A program made the translations under genes and the position numbers. Below are positions 23,301 to 35,800 of a stretch of DNA of 64,000 bases, in pieces (positions within the stretch are counted from its first letter, which is position 1; each line of letters opens with the position of its first letter). The DNA lies in the NCBI GenBank assembly GCA_009760855.2, contig WPIO01000008.1, positions 12,118,501-12,182,500 of the forward strand. Reading direction: 5' to 3'. Below the pieces are notes generated by a model, which worked only from the letters and a program-made list of their open reading frames with translations, had not been told where the DNA came from and did not search any database. The DNA comes from Cristatella mucedo (lineage: Eukaryota; Bryozoa; Phylactolaemata; Cristatellidae).

Positions 23301-24828
23301 AATTTATATTGCCATCAGTTGCTACGGTAACTGTTATCTTAACGAAGCAGTTCAATCAGCAAAAGGTCTGTCTCCCATCGTCCTGAGATGGCTGACTAGG
23401 GCAGTTAGTCTGTTGGACACAAGTATTAGAGAAACCTTGAAGGCTAGCCTTGAACCAGGCAAGTTAGATCAGAGACAGCATGGGCCTGTACAGGTGCACT
23501 AAACACTCTGCTCGACAGGAAGCCAGCAAAGAGCTCCAGCAAAGTTGATTCAAGAATTTCTTTGGTAGCCAGAGAAAAGGAGCAGTAATGCCCGTTAGGA
23601 GAACGAGCATTTCCACCACAAGAAGGTGGTCCAGAATTAGTCGTGCATCAGCTAGTCCCATTGATTTCGGTGTGATATTGCACCAGTGGCAGGAACAGGT
23701 ACACAGCTGGGGAGGGGGTGGCAAAAATGCAGTCAATTTTTAATGCAGCATTCGCAACTAAGTTCAGACAGACTATAACAAAAAAATAACGTCACGGTTC
23801 CCGAAGAATCCGGGTATAATTGTGGAATCACCAAGGCCCAGTTGGAAGCTCGGACCTTATCAGTCGGTTTTAGGCATGTCTAGAAGTAAAAGGTTCCGTA
23901 CACCAATTAGTTTTACACGAGTCGAAGAAATGCATGAGCTACAGTCAGTCAATGATCCATTCAGATGTTGCTTTGCTTCTAAAGCATCCTGCAGATGAAA
24001 CTAGAGCTGTGCATTTTCATATTATCACCACAAAACAATACTGATCATTGCATAATCGAACGAGCTTTCGAAAACTCTTTCCGGGTGCATAGAAAAATGA
24101 GATGATAAACTCGAAGTTACCTCCATACGGCTGTACGAATTTAGGCTACCATACGAACGCATGAGCGAGCCCATCAGACTAAAATAGCCCAGGCAGCATC
24201 GAGCGGTGGAGGACAACAACTGAAGCTCAGGTGCTCCAACGAAACCTAACGGTCCACGGTGTGCAATGCAGCACTCTTGACGTGAGCGAGACTGGTACAG
24301 GTGCTGCTGCTGCCCACCCTCTCCCACCCTGCCCCACCCCTGCGGTTAGGGACAGAACAGCAGGCACTGCCACAAACGTAGGCTCAGAGGCACACACTGC
24401 AGGGTCTCAGCCGGACGAAGTGGAGCGCAACTCGAGGAGTGCTTTGCTTTGCAAAGCCAGTATCTGCTTGTACCTGAGAATATTTGCTTGGAACTAATTT
24501 TTCAGAGCCTTAGACAGAACGACGGAGAAGAGGGCAGGTCGAGCATTACCAGAACAGGCAGTTGTGCTTCTTTCCCGACAAGACTCAACTTACTTGAGAC
24601 AATTTAAGTGGTTTCACAGGGTCAGATATGCTTCGACATTTTGCAATGCAACGAAATTGGGAACGGTAATCGCTATTGCACTTAATAAGAAAGATGCTTC
24701 TTGTTTAGCAGGCAAGCGAGCTACAGCTATCAGGAAAGACATGTGATGGTAGCACGTGATTATCAAAGAGCGACTCACGACTATTGTATGTATACGGTGC
24801 ACACCTGAACCAGTCTACAGAGCTAATC
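20331..24828. other. intergenic, nothing recognised
   Basis: No domain-bearing frame found. A 28-bp tandem duplication lies at 21290-21343. The rest is AT-rich unique-looking DNA. Confidence 0.5.
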
Positions 24829-24925
24829 TTTAACAATGATAATAATAAGCCGTTTGTATTGAGCCCTGAGAGAACAAGATCTCTATCTAGGTACTTTGCA
24901 GCTCGCTGTATGAGTAGCAATAACC
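24829..24925 (-). mobile_element. LINE 3' tail fragment (family A)
   Basis: ATGATAATAATAAG followed by TTGAGCCCTGAGAGAACAAG and TCTCTATCTAGGTACTTTG; the shared tail only. Confidence 0.65.
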
Positions 24926-25024
24926 AAGGGCTAACGACACGAAAGGTATCACACTTAAAAAGCATAATACAGCAGTTTAGACCAGCACAACAAAGGACAC
25001 AAGAAGACACTCGGTGGGGGCCAA

Positions 25025-25120
25025 CAGTTAACAATAATAAGAATAACAATAATAAGTCATTTTGCATAGCACTCTAAGAGAACTGACTTTCTATTAAGGT
25101 GTTTTACAGTTTTACAACTC
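25025..25120 (-). mobile_element. LINE 3' tail fragment (family A)
   Basis: AACAATAATAAG run followed by GCATAGCACTCTAAGAGAAC and a diverged core. Second of three tails in a row (24829, 25025, 25170), which suggests repeated insertion at the same AT-rich place. Confidence 0.6.
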
Positions 25121-25169
25121 CTTGCAAGACAAGCAATAAAAAAATTTAAACAGTAATATTAATGAAAAT

Positions 25170-26224
25170 AATAACAATAAAGAGTAGATATTTGTATAGC
25201 ACCCTGAGAGAATTAAAAATCTTTTTTTCTGGTCACTTTATATATGATGGAAAGGAAGCATGCCAATTGATTAGTGTAATCATGCAGTGTCAGCACGCAT
25301 AAGAACAAAATGGACATTTCACAGAGACCCTGCAAATGCTGTGCAGAACACGTGTGTTTTAGCTTCTTTTTAAATTTCGTTAAGTCAGGGTGGGACGGTA
25401 TGTCAGTTGGGAGTGAGTTCCCAGCTTTGGAAGAATATACAGTCTAAGGGCGGTCTCCTAAGAATTTGAGGCTAGTTAGATGGATAACCGTGGTGGCACA
25501 CTAGGCAAGGCGGTTGCTTTTCACGACCTCGGTCCCGAGATCGTAGGTTCGAATCCTACGGTGGGTGATTCTTTATCGCCGCTGCAAGCAGCTATAATAG
25601 CCGTAAAGGCTCTTCTGTTGCTATACAAAGAAAGACTGTTAAATCAGCTAGTATTTATAACTTAACGACTTGATTTAGAAGAATGGGTGGTACTATTCGA
25701 AGCCTGAGTAGAAAGTATTCTGGAGTTACACCGAAGAAGGGGAATGAAATTACCTAAAAGTGAGTCACAAAACCTTGAAGTCGATACGCTAGTTGACCGA
25801 AGCCAGTTCAGGTCGGCGAAAAGTGGCATGCTGGGCAATTGTGACGTTCATGACAGACAAGCCTGGCTGCAGAGTTTTGCACCAGATGTAAGCTTTATTT
25901 AGTGACAAGCTGGATAGCATGCTTGGACAAGGATGCAAATGCATACAAGAACGTACTCGGGCCAGCTACTTAAAAGGAGGTCGGACAGAGAGGCTAGTGC
26001 AAGCCAGTGAAGCGACCTGTAGGCCAAAGAGAGGCTCTTGAAGTCGACTTGATGCCTAGAAGGGAGCCAATAAAGGTCAGACATAAGTGGCATGTGATGT
26101 GGCAGCTACGCCTGTGACGACAAACCAGGCGAAATGCTGAGTTGTGCACCAACAGCAGTCGATTAAGGGCACAAGCCGGGAGTCCTGAACAATGGGAATT
26201 GCAGTAATTGACACGATATGTCAC
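25170..26224 (-). mobile_element. longest LINE copy, C-terminal third, interrupted by a SINE (family A)
   Basis: Minus strand 26224-25994 reads VNYCNSHCSGLPACALNRLL, then VHNSAFRLVCRHRRSCHIT; a second frame from about 26093 gives SDLYWLPSRHQVDFKSLSLA and YRSLHWLALASLSDLL. These are the classic non-LTR reverse-transcriptase C-terminal motifs (DYCNSLLYGLP, LHWLPVRHRIDFKILVL, LHGLAPSYLSDLL). The frame change shows it is broken. The 3' tail ends at 25170 with an ATAATAACAATAAAG run. Confidence 0.85.
25490..25670 (+). mobile_element. tRNA-derived SINE, family 1, nested in LINE
   Basis: B box GGTTCGAATCC at 25546-25556, flanked by a perfect T-arm stem (CGTAG/CTACG), then the family body and the CTGTTAAATCAGCTAGTA end. 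It separates two parts of a LINE copy, so it inserted later. Confidence 0.85.
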
Positions 26225-26229
26225 AATTG

Positions 26230-27400
26230 CACAAACTAGTTTGGCTGCCGTACTCTTGTCTAAGCAGGTCCTGATTTAGGCAATGTTCTTCATCCAAAGT
26301 GGGCCGATTTGACAGCGGAGACAATGTGCTCATCTAATGAAAAGCATTTCGGATAGGCTCGCCCAGATTAGAGGCAAATTACATCTAGGTGATACTAGGT
26401 GAACCAATCTTGAAGGTTCGGTCTTCCAACTCGAAAAGATACTAGGCTTGCACATAACTAGTAGGTTGGTCTGTTTTTTCATCAAAATGGGGAATTTAGT
26501 GGCCACGAAGGAAACTGCGAGTACATTTCATGGCACAGAGTCGGGGCAGGCTTCAGCCCTGTCCCCCCCCCCCCGGCCAAAGAGACAGACAAGTAGACTA
26601 ACACGGGCCAATCGGAGCGAAGAAACCCCCATTTCGATATGCAAATGTCTCCACCTTCATCGCAGTTCTGTAAGTGGCAGTGCCCACGAAACCTGTGCAC
26701 GCACAAGCACACACACACCCCAAAAATAGAAGTCCTATTCTAGCGAGCATGATAGGACTCCTCCCCCGGGGATATCCTGAACACAACGCTCAGACCAGCC
26801 CCTCCTACCCCTACAAGCTGTAGCCATGGTACTGGAGCCCGAAGCTGCGAAGGCATGCTTCCGCTGTGCATTTCCTTCTACGCCTGACAGCCCTCTGCCC
26901 AAAGGCTGGCCTGCAAAGGTCCCTTCGCTTGCGACTGTCACGCGGCCAGGCAGAGGCATAAGAGGCCACTTCCATGTCGGCTTGGTGTGGAGCTAAGCCT
27001 ACACGCACGGGCGCTCACATGTACGCACGCACATACCCTATGACCCTGGCCACTCAAAATGCTAGTCGCCAACGACCAGAGTGTGAGTAAGTCATTTTAG
27101 AGCGAGCACCTCCATCCGGCACTAAGCAGGGCCGCTCGACGGCTAGGTGGGCATGGCATGCTTGGAGAATGCTCGACAGAGGACCCAGCACAGCCATTGT
27201 GCCTTTTCTGCGCACGCAACGAAGGAAAAGTGGGGCAAGCACGTGGCCAGTAGTCAGTACGAGGCAGCCAAGGAAAGTGAGTGCCACAGAAGCGGAGGCT
27301 CAATCCGATGGGCAAGTGAGTAAAACATGGGCAGTGCAGGATAGAGAGGACCACACGGTTACGTGGCACGAGTTGCAGTCATGCAGTCTAGGTCGGGCAG
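26230..27400. other. intergenic, nothing recognised
   Basis: GC-rich between 26540 and 27350 with several 70-90 codon frames on both strands, none with a domain. Confidence 0.45.
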
Positions 27401-27413
27401 AGCAAAGAGCCTG

Positions 27414-27478
27414 TGTCATATGATGACATATATCACGTGTCATCATATGACATATTATATATGTGTCATATGATGACA
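27414..27478. repeat. three 15-bp units in alternating orientation
   Basis: TGTCATATGATGACA at 27414-27428, its reverse complement at 27438-27452, and the first form again at 27464-27478, separated by AT-rich spacers. Each unit is itself nearly palindromic. Confidence 0.95.
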
Positions 27479-27664
27479 CATGTCATCCTTTAAGTGAAAG
27501 AAGAGAGCAGCTAATTTATAGCTCGGAAAGGACCTGACGGCCATAGACTATGAAGGCTGAAACAGCTGCAGCAGCAGCAGCAGCTCACCTAGGTATGTAG
27601 AATCTGAGCAATGGCAGGTTCAGTGAGAACTTTGCTACGTATCTGCCGATCGACCAGAAGCCAA

Positions 27665-28074
27665 CCAGCTATAACGGTGTCGTTTGTTTATACAGCAATG
27701 TCAAATTTGCCGTGGGCACAGTGCTCATGGCAGGCTGTTCAACACGGTCACCAGCTTATGTCTATACTTGATTAAATAAACACCACGTTTTAGTTAGCTT
27801 AGGGTTTAGGATTTTGGGTTTAGTATCTAAAGGTTGCACGTTTTGGGGCTTACGGTTTACTGGTTAGATTTTGTATTTTTGGGTTTAGAGCTTTGATCTT
27901 AGGGTTTAAGATTTAAGTATTAGAGAGAAGCTTTAATAGAAAAGATAACTCCAAACGTGTTTATTTAACGTAAATATATACATACACTGGCGACCATGTC
28001 GAACAGCCTGCTACGAGCACTGTGACCATAGCAGATCAGACATTGCTGTATGAACAAATGGCACCATATTAGCT
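27665..28074. mobile_element. foldback element with TTTAGGG-like loop
   Basis: Arms 27665-27791 and 28074-27952 (inverted) match along about 120 bp: GGTG, TTTGTT-ATACAGCAATGTC, CACAGTGCTC, GCAGGCTGTTC, TTAAATAAACAC. The loop, about 160 bp, is rich in TTAGGGTTTAG-like strings. A MITE-like or foldback transposon is likely; no coding capacity. Confidence 0.8.
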
Positions 28075-28089
28075 GAGTCGACAGTCAAC

Positions 28090-28970
28090 ACCTTAAATAG
28101 AAGGGAAATTTTTATTCGATTTTGTGGAATATAAGACTGACCTGGTGGCTACATTTACAACCTACTGTAGAGGCAGAATCACTTTTTTGCCAGTCCTACC
28201 AATACCGAAATTTAGTGGCCTAGCCCCTAAAATGAATAAGAGAACTAAATAATATAGTCAGCTTGCCATTGAGGTAGGTAGTCCCTACTCCTGGAGAGCG
28301 ATTGAACATGATGATTGTCTATAGAGGTGGTTAATTAAAATAGAGCATGAGAGACAGCTGTCGAAGGAGACAACCAGTTAATGAGCTTTATAGTACCAGC
28401 CATGGTGGTAAACTTGCCATAGCGTAACATTAAGGCTGCTTTTAAACTGGATAAATTCAGCCAATTCGGTCTGATTTACTGAGACAAACGGCTGAAGTTT
28501 TCACAGCAATGTGGTGGGCCTAGCATGCTGCATGAAGGTTTCAGCCCATTGCAGAGACTTAGAATAAGGTTGCAATTCTTAGCGCAATGGTACGTGGTTC
28601 GCGGGACGGTCTCCGATCCAAAAGCAGTTGCTAATTGACCAGCATAATCATCGATAGATGTGGCTGTCGACTAGTACACACTTTCGATGTGGGGAGTCCT
28701 GCTAACAGGAACGGCTGCTCATTTGGAATAGTCTAAACGTAGTTGTCTTAGAACTCTTGAATGAAGAAGCAAGTGGAGACACGAGTGAAATTTAGTTACC
28801 CAGTTTAAACGCACGCCATGAACACAGTGCAATGTTAGTACGTTCCTTCACAAAAAACCTCCACCTCAGGGGACTTTTGTTGAGGAGCATAAGGGAAGAC
28901 ATGCACATGATAAAAATGCAAAATTCGCTCACATGCGTGCAGCTAGCAGCTAGGAGCTGTCAACAGCCCT
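28090..28970. other. intergenic, nothing recognised
   Basis: No gene or known repeat seen. Confidence 0.5.
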
Positions 28971-28974
28971 CGCT

Positions 28975-29135
28975 GCCCCCAGTCTTGAAGCGCTTGCTCT
29001 TCGTGACCAGGTCGTGGGTTCGAGTCCCGCAGCGGATGATCCCTTATTACTCACTGCAAGCGATGGCGACAGCCTGTAAGGCTCTTCTGCCGCAATACAT
29101 GTATGAGGCTGTTGGATCAACTACATTTGTACAGT
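28975..29135 (+). mobile_element. tRNA-derived SINE, family 1
   Basis: B box GGTTCGAGTCC at 29018-29028, then TTATTACTCACTGCAAGCGA and TAAGGCTCTTCTGCCGC with a shortened end. Diverged from the other copies. Confidence 0.8.
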
Positions 29136-30014
29136 AAAAGATATTAGTTAAGACAGCCCGTGAACAATGCACTGACCCACACAATGCCAGACATCGCTAT
29201 TGATGTGTCCGATCGTTGAACACAGCACGCAATTAAGATCAAATGCATTAGCTCGAAACAAATCGCTCAGTTTTTGTACCGTAAACCGTGCAGGTAGTCC
29301 AGCACTGGTAAAAAAAATTAAACCTTGTGTAGCACCAACTCGCGCGGGAAGGCATACCTCGCATGCACATGATGATACAAAAGGTACTACGTAAATAAGC
29401 ACATAATTGTAAAAGCATCGCATGTGAGCTTACTTCATACCATAATGCGGTCTCAATGAAAGTCCGATCGTTCGTTCAGAAAAGCACGAGTTTAGGGCGA
29501 AACCGCCATATCAGGCCTTGACATTAACAATTTCCTGTGAGCCAAGGACCCACTCACGCCTTCTCCTCAGAACGAGGCTCTTACGTTCCGGACGTTATGG
29601 ACTACTGCTGCCCTGGTATCTGCACAGTATGAGATCGGGAGCCGAAGATAGTGGGATCAATTTATTTTATGGGATTGAGATCGGATGGAAATATACGCTG
29701 TGGAACGAGATCGAATCGCCAGATGATCCCATATCCTAACTCACTTTCGTTTCACTGCCCCCCCCCCGCGTACGTCACGCCCGGAGAGTAACTATTTAGC
29801 AACCGTGCTAAATAGATTATCCTGGGCTCTCAACAACCTTATACGGACCAATTGAGACTGCTCCCATTATAAAGAAGACGGAAGACACGAAAATGATAAC
29901 GCAGAGGGCTGCGTCGGCATAGAGAGCTATCAAACTCTGCTACGAAAATCGCTTTGTAGCACAGTGCCGGCCTGACCCACTTTTAGGGCGCACAGGAACT
30001 GCTCAGCATGAAAC

Positions 30015-30420
30015 ACCTCTGTCCTAGAGCCTCGAGCAAGAGGACGCAGCCGTCGTAGTAGGATCATGAGGTGATTGATATTGGCTGGACTGTCAACCCT
30101 ATATTCCCGGCTAGCAATTTAAGAATAGGCTAACGTTTGCCCAAGGTCGCCGTCGCCGCCAGCCGTCCTAGGGTTGCTGAAAGGGTTTCCGTGAGAACGA
30201 GAAAGGTGGCTGAAAAGCACCTGCATCCTCTAGGACGCCGCGGGATTGATAGACAGTTTCCGTGAGAATGGTAGAGGTGGCTAATGAGCGCATGCATTCT
30301 CGAGCTGTGAGGAAGAGGACGCGCAGAGGTAGCAGTAGGATCGTGAGGCGATTGATATTGGCTGGCTAGTCAACCCCATTATCCCGGCTAGTTATGTAAT
30401 GATAGAGTGACGCTCGCTCG
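30015..30420. repeat. interleaved tandem repeats
   Basis: GGATCATGAGGTGATTGATA with TTGGCTGG-TGTCAACCC at about 30060-30110 recurs at 30337-30390; between them GTTTCCGTGAGAA units occur at 30185 and 30257. Confidence 0.75.
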
Positions 30421-30699
30421 AGGTTCCGTCTTCGTCTTGGTTTCGACGCCGCCGGTAGTAGCCGGACTCGTTTCTCGGAAAGCCAGGGAGGAGGGCGGGT
30501 TGTTCACCGGCGATTGAGGAACGGGACGAGACTGCACCAGGAGGATTTGTGGACGCCACCTAATACGGTCGTATCACACCCGAGCTCGTATTTTGTGTTT
30601 CTTTTGTGTTTTGTATGCGTGTGCGCGCATGTGGTCTCGGCATAAGGATTTGCCGATACGAACTAGAAGTAGTTCGGTGTGTGTGTGAGATATTTCGGT

Positions 30700-31125
30700 G
30701 GTTCGGGCTCCTCCGTCCATTTGGGTCGTTTCCCATTAGAGACGTAGGTAGCCGAAGTGCGAGGACGTATTTCCCCCGCAAGAGTGTTTGGTGTAGTGTG
30801 TGAGGTATTCGTGCTGTTAAGGTGGAAGCGGAGCCCCAGTTCTCCAATCAGGGTCTAGGCTCCGGTTCGGGCTCCCTCTATTTGGGTCGTTCCCCCACAA
30901 TAGACGTAGGTAGCCTAAGTGGGGGGACTTATTTCCCCCCCCCCCGCAGGCGTGCTTGCGTTATTGTGAGCCTGCGAGGAGCTCGCCGAATAAAACTAAG
31001 CTAGACGCAAAGCGACATTGTGCGCTTGCGAGTAAAGCTCAGTAAAATCCCCAGTTTTTGCGTGTCTCTTTCTAATTCACGCCGAGGACACGTGACCCCC
31101 TTAGAAACGATAAGTAGGCCGGCGC
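30700..31125 (+). mobile_element. possible LTR-like region
   Basis: Two diverged units with TTTGGGTCGTT, GACGTAGGTAGCC and ATTTCCCCC (about 30718-30780 and 30879-30950), then GAATAAAACTAAG at 30988, GTCTCTTTCTAATTC, and GGCGCCAGAAACA at about 31121, which resembles primer-binding starts of some Gypsy-type elements. No gag or pol coding text follows, so this is tentative. Confidence 0.3.
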
Positions 31126-32210
31126 CAGAAACACTCGTTTTGTGGCGGCCTGCTTATTTCGCGTAGGCGCGAACCGAACGCATTCGGCAGTAGGTTTCGT
31201 CGCTCGGTTAGTGGCAGGTTACGCCTACTCCGCCGAGCCTTCGGCGTTGCAGCTTCACTGGTCTAGAGCGAAACGAAATTACTCGATAATCGGAAGATCG
31301 TCGGAAGAGGCTCCTCGCAAGATTGCATGCTCTCGAAGTCAGTGAGCCTTTTTAGCGTCTTGGAAGCACTTAACACAGTAGGGTGGCGTCGGAGCCCAGT
31401 CGAAATTCAAGACGCTAGTGCATCAATGGAGCACTGTCCCGAAATGAAAGTGTTACGCCACGTACTATACGCACGAGCGACTTGAAGAGGACAAAGCCGC
31501 ACATGAGATTCCTGCGAAGACGCTTATTGTCCCACATACGAACGAGTGGCGAGCGAAGGCGCTGAGACGTAACTGCTACCACTCTGTCACACATTGGTGG
31601 TGACGTCGCTGAGGTCGGGTTAGCTGCATTTAAGCAAATGGAAAGAGAGAGGATAGTATCCGTACGGGCTGATGGCCATGCAGAAAGTCAGGCGAGAGCG
31701 ACTAAGACAGTGCTTTGACGACCCGCAATGGCATCTAGCTGAAGCAGACAGCGGCCCCAGCGTAGGCAGGGCGAGGCAGTCAATCTCCGCGGTTGATGCT
31801 GTTTGGGAAAGAGAGTAACCTACCTCAACAGCCAGGATGCAGCCAGGGTGAGTTGAAACCTGGGAGACTCCGAAATACTGCCTTTGAAATTGATCGACCA
31901 ATCGGGGACAGTATTGTTTGATAAAGACTGTTTTTAAACATTGCAGAAAATGAACACTGGTTCTGGGATGTCAGGGGAAAAGTCAAGACCACTTTGATCC
32001 CAGCTTGTGTATGGTGGCGAAAAATGGGGAAGATCTTGAATGATTGTCGGCAAAAATCTTGCGTACTCGGCTAACATTGATGTCCCCCTTTAAGCACAAA
32101 GCAATTGCTCTCTGCTCCTAAATGTCTAACTTCCGCCTTCGATCATTGAATCTTAGCAGCAATTTATATTATAGCTAGCTTGTTAAGCGGTGAAAGAGCA
32201 CTTGAATACA
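31126..32210. other. intergenic with one primer-binding-like string
   Basis: CACACATTGGTGGTGACGTC at about 31590 resembles the LTR/primer-site junction of Gypsy-type elements. No coding domain follows; otherwise nothing recognised. Confidence 0.3.
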
Positions 32211-32214
32211 ACTA

Positions 32215-32350
32215 ACAAAATATAGTTTTATACAGCCCAAAGAGAATTAAGTCTCTTTTCTTGGCACTTTATACAAGCTTAAAAAAAGTTTGTCAGCTTC
32301 TAGTGATAAAATGCTCAGTTTCAGCACGCAATAGTATTTCGAAGGAAAAT
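32215..32350 (-). mobile_element. LINE 3' tail fragment (family A)
   Basis: TATACAGCCCAAAGAGAATT, then AAGTCTCTTTTCTTGGCAC and CTTTATACAAGC: the shared tail core in minus orientation. Confidence 0.6.
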
Positions 32351-32635
32351 TTAAACAATGAATGAAGTGCTACGTGCGAGGAGGATTGCTGGCAGTTTCG
32401 GTGCTCAGCCGCAACTCGTACGCACCGGAAGTCCATGCCGCTCGATTTAAAAAAGAGGACCACTATATGCAATGTTGTTGCATCCCTTAAGTCTCAGGTA
32501 AAGGTGCATCTGTACCTTTTCCCTTTCCCCTCGCCCCGGTGCATTCATCTTGTTTGTTCCAGGGTGCTTTCCGCGCTTGCTTATCCATACCACTGTGGCC
32601 CCGAGTGTCTTCTGAGGGTAAATAAATAATAAATA

Positions 32636-32803
32636 AATCCTAGCTGATTAAACAGCCTCTTTTTATATAGCGACAGAATAGCTTTTACGGCTATCACCAC
32701 CGCTTGCAGTGGCGATAAGGAATCGTCCACCGCAGGAATCGAACCCACGACCTCGGAACCGAGGTCGTGAAAGCAACCGCCTTACCTAGTGTGCCATACT
32801 TTA
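32636..32803 (-). mobile_element. tRNA-derived SINE, family 1
   Basis: Reverse complement of the family: AGCTGATTAAACAGCCTCTT, then CTTTTACGGCTATCACCACC, then the reversed B box in GGAATCGAACCCACGACC. Close to the 55269 copy. Confidence 0.88.
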
Positions 32804-32809
32804 ACACGT

Positions 32810-35800
32810 TGACCCTAAGCAACATAGCTGTCTGCTAGTGCATACTTAATACCACGATGTGGCTAACCCCGAGTTTTTGATTTCTTACAGCAAGCTCCAC
32901 AATGCATGGATAGATAGCTCTCCTTATGCTGCTATGAAAGCAACCTATTATTATTATTATTATGTCCGTCGGAAAGCTAAATTCATGCTAAGACAGTTAC
33001 GCAAACTCAGATCTCTTCACTGGTTTTTATATATTGAGCTATTCAGTAGTACAGAAGCTCTTCAATACTCACCCACAATGGCGCGAAAACAGGGCTTAGA
33101 CCTTGGACACTGAGCCTCTCCTGCGTTGGACGCAGCCCAGCAGGTCAGCTGGCCCCGTTTTTGCTTCGCTCGAGCTGTAGCTGTCATGACGTTGTACAGA
33201 TAATTCGCCGCGAGCTTCATTTAAAATCACTGGAGGCAGAAGAAATTTAGAGGAGCTGCTGATCATTAAAGCACATTGTATTCTCTTGTAAGGCTATATG
33301 AAGAATAATGGTTAGTATTTCATTAATTTTAAACCTTGTTTTCATACGTCAATATTGCAAGCTCTCATTTAATGCACCTTAATGGCCTGGGCTAATACCT
33401 CGAACTTCGGCACTCCACTACAATCGACACATTCCGCCAGAAATCGGCTGAACAAAGATCCAATCGCTATTGTATGCTAAACTGTCTTACGATGCTAACG
33501 GAAGAGAAGATCCACTTCCTATGAACGAGTTTAGTGAATTAAATTATTTCATAGACCAAACGTTTTCCAATGCTGACCTATTTCATTCCTTGCCGTGACT
33601 TTGTGAATATCCGAGAAGGTGTATCTTTTAATATACAGCCCGCCACGCTCTATCGATTGATAGCAAGACTTTATCCGACTTTATCAAATTCACGAAGACA
33701 AAAGTTACTCACCTATTGTTGGCTGCATTTGAATGGTCACAAGCGATCGAAATTGGAGCTTTGTACAGCCGATTTCTGTTCTAGCTGGGGTAAATTTAAG
33801 TGCATTTAAGGAGTCTTGAAGCCCAATTGCACGACAGAGTGTGTGGTCTTCCTTAACGTGCTGTGAATGGACGCTTGAACCCTAATTAAATGTAATGTGG
33901 CCCTGACCGTCGCTGCCAATTTGAATGAGAAAACAGTGTGAATAGTGATGGGTACACTGCAATCCAAGTTGTAGGGTAGTCTTTAGGGTGATATTTAGTA
34001 TGAAGAGTTTAGGTATGCAATAGAAATTTCGGCTTTATGCATCCAATTTCTGGTCAATCCTGCAGGTGATTTCGGTGGATAGTGGTCGTCTTGCAGTCAA
34101 CTTCGGTGAATTACCTGAGAACGCGAAAGCGAAATGGCAGGAAGCTTTGTCAGTTTACTGCAGACAGAGTCTGTTACAGTATAAAATCTAAACTTGGCCT
34201 TCATAACGCCAATTTCCGGTGGAATGTCTGATGGTAGAGGAGCTTTCAGAATTGGCATGGGCAATTGCAGTCGATTGCGGTGTACTCTTATTGAGAGCTA
34301 CCCTTTCCCAACTTAGTGCGAAATTTTGTGACTAAGCGTTCTACGTAGTTCGCGTAGGATCAGAGTTGTAGCTTATCGCGAACTTTTTCTGGTCGTTTTG
34401 CTTCGGATTCCCGTAGATGGCGGCGGATTGAGATATTGGTCGTGACCTGTCATCCAGTCTATTGCAGGGCATTGCATGAGATAAAGCATGGCAGCGGAAC
34501 GAACTTATATGGGTGCACTTGAAGAATAGCATAGTGTGTTATGCAATCGAAATTTGAGTTTCTCACCGTCGATTTCTGGAGGATTTTCGGTTTATTACTT
34601 TGTTGCCAAATGAGATATAATCATTGAGCCTTTAGCATTGCCAAGACAGCCAGGGAAGGGCTAACGCACTCAGAGGGCGATTGTGGAAGCTTATCGTGGG
34701 AAGGATAGGTCTCAGGCACGAATATTTAAGGGTTTCCTCAGAGGAGCTAATCAGTAGATGGGACTAGGATGGATAATAGGGTAGGGATGCCGTCGACATG
34801 ATTTTTCAATCCAGTGTCAGCTTTTAGAGGGGTCATCGTCATTTTTTAAGGAAGTTGTAATAAGGCCAGCATTTTGAGTGTCCAGCTCTCCAAAAAGCAT
34901 CTACAGAGTTCAAATAAAGTGCCGAAGTGAACAGTTAAAATAGCAATTAGAGTTAAAATAGCAAGCTTTTTGAGCGGACTTTAAAGAGCCTTTCCCAGCG
35001 GATTTCAATGTATAGTCCTCAGCCTTGTGCCACGCCGCTCAAAGTCGAGGCTTAGCCCCTCCATTCCAAAATCCTAGTGACGCCATCTTTTCTTCCTGAT
35101 CTCGATAACGAGCCAACAAAGCTGTCAGTAATTTCACAAAGGTGCGATCGGCCTAGGCCTGTAGACGGTGCTTAGTGAATTTTTCGCAAATAAAGTCTTT
35201 TAACCTGCCCATTTCAGCATAATGAGCAGGCATCCTTTTTTCTGGAGACGAGCCTTCTCCTTCCTCGCATCGTCTCCTCAATTGAATGCGCTCTCTGTCA
35301 TGTACGCTGCAGCTGCTAGATCGCACCGACTTCCGGCCGTCCAGCACTGCCGTGCGATCGAGCGGCAACGAGTGACGTTCTGCTAACTTCACTTTCAGTT
35401 CCCTTCACGTTCCTGCTCCGGCTTACTATCTGAAATACTCTCTCCCAGTATTCCTCTTGAACTGCGTCTCGGGATTCCGCTTGGACTATTTCTCTCGTGC
35501 ACCATACGTCAGGATTCCTTGAGAAAAATGCCTAGGATTCCTCGAGCATTACTCAATCTGACTATGATCGTTTAACGGTGCACCCGAGAAAGCTCAATCG
35601 CTCTGAGACCATGCCTCAGTTCCATTCTGACTGGAAGACAACACCACATCTCCCCCCCAGATGACTTGACACTCTGAAGCAAAGCTAAAAACCTGTCTGT
35701 CCCTCACCTTATTGATTTGTATTATTCGTGAGTTGTTCTTTATGCACTTACTATGCTCTGCAATTGTGCGTGTTTCAGCTGCTCGGCTACAATGCTTCCG

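Noticed and set aside
27792-27951. True telomere or subtelomere
   Set aside because: The TTTAGGG-like strings are degenerate, short and enclosed by inverted arms in mid-contig.
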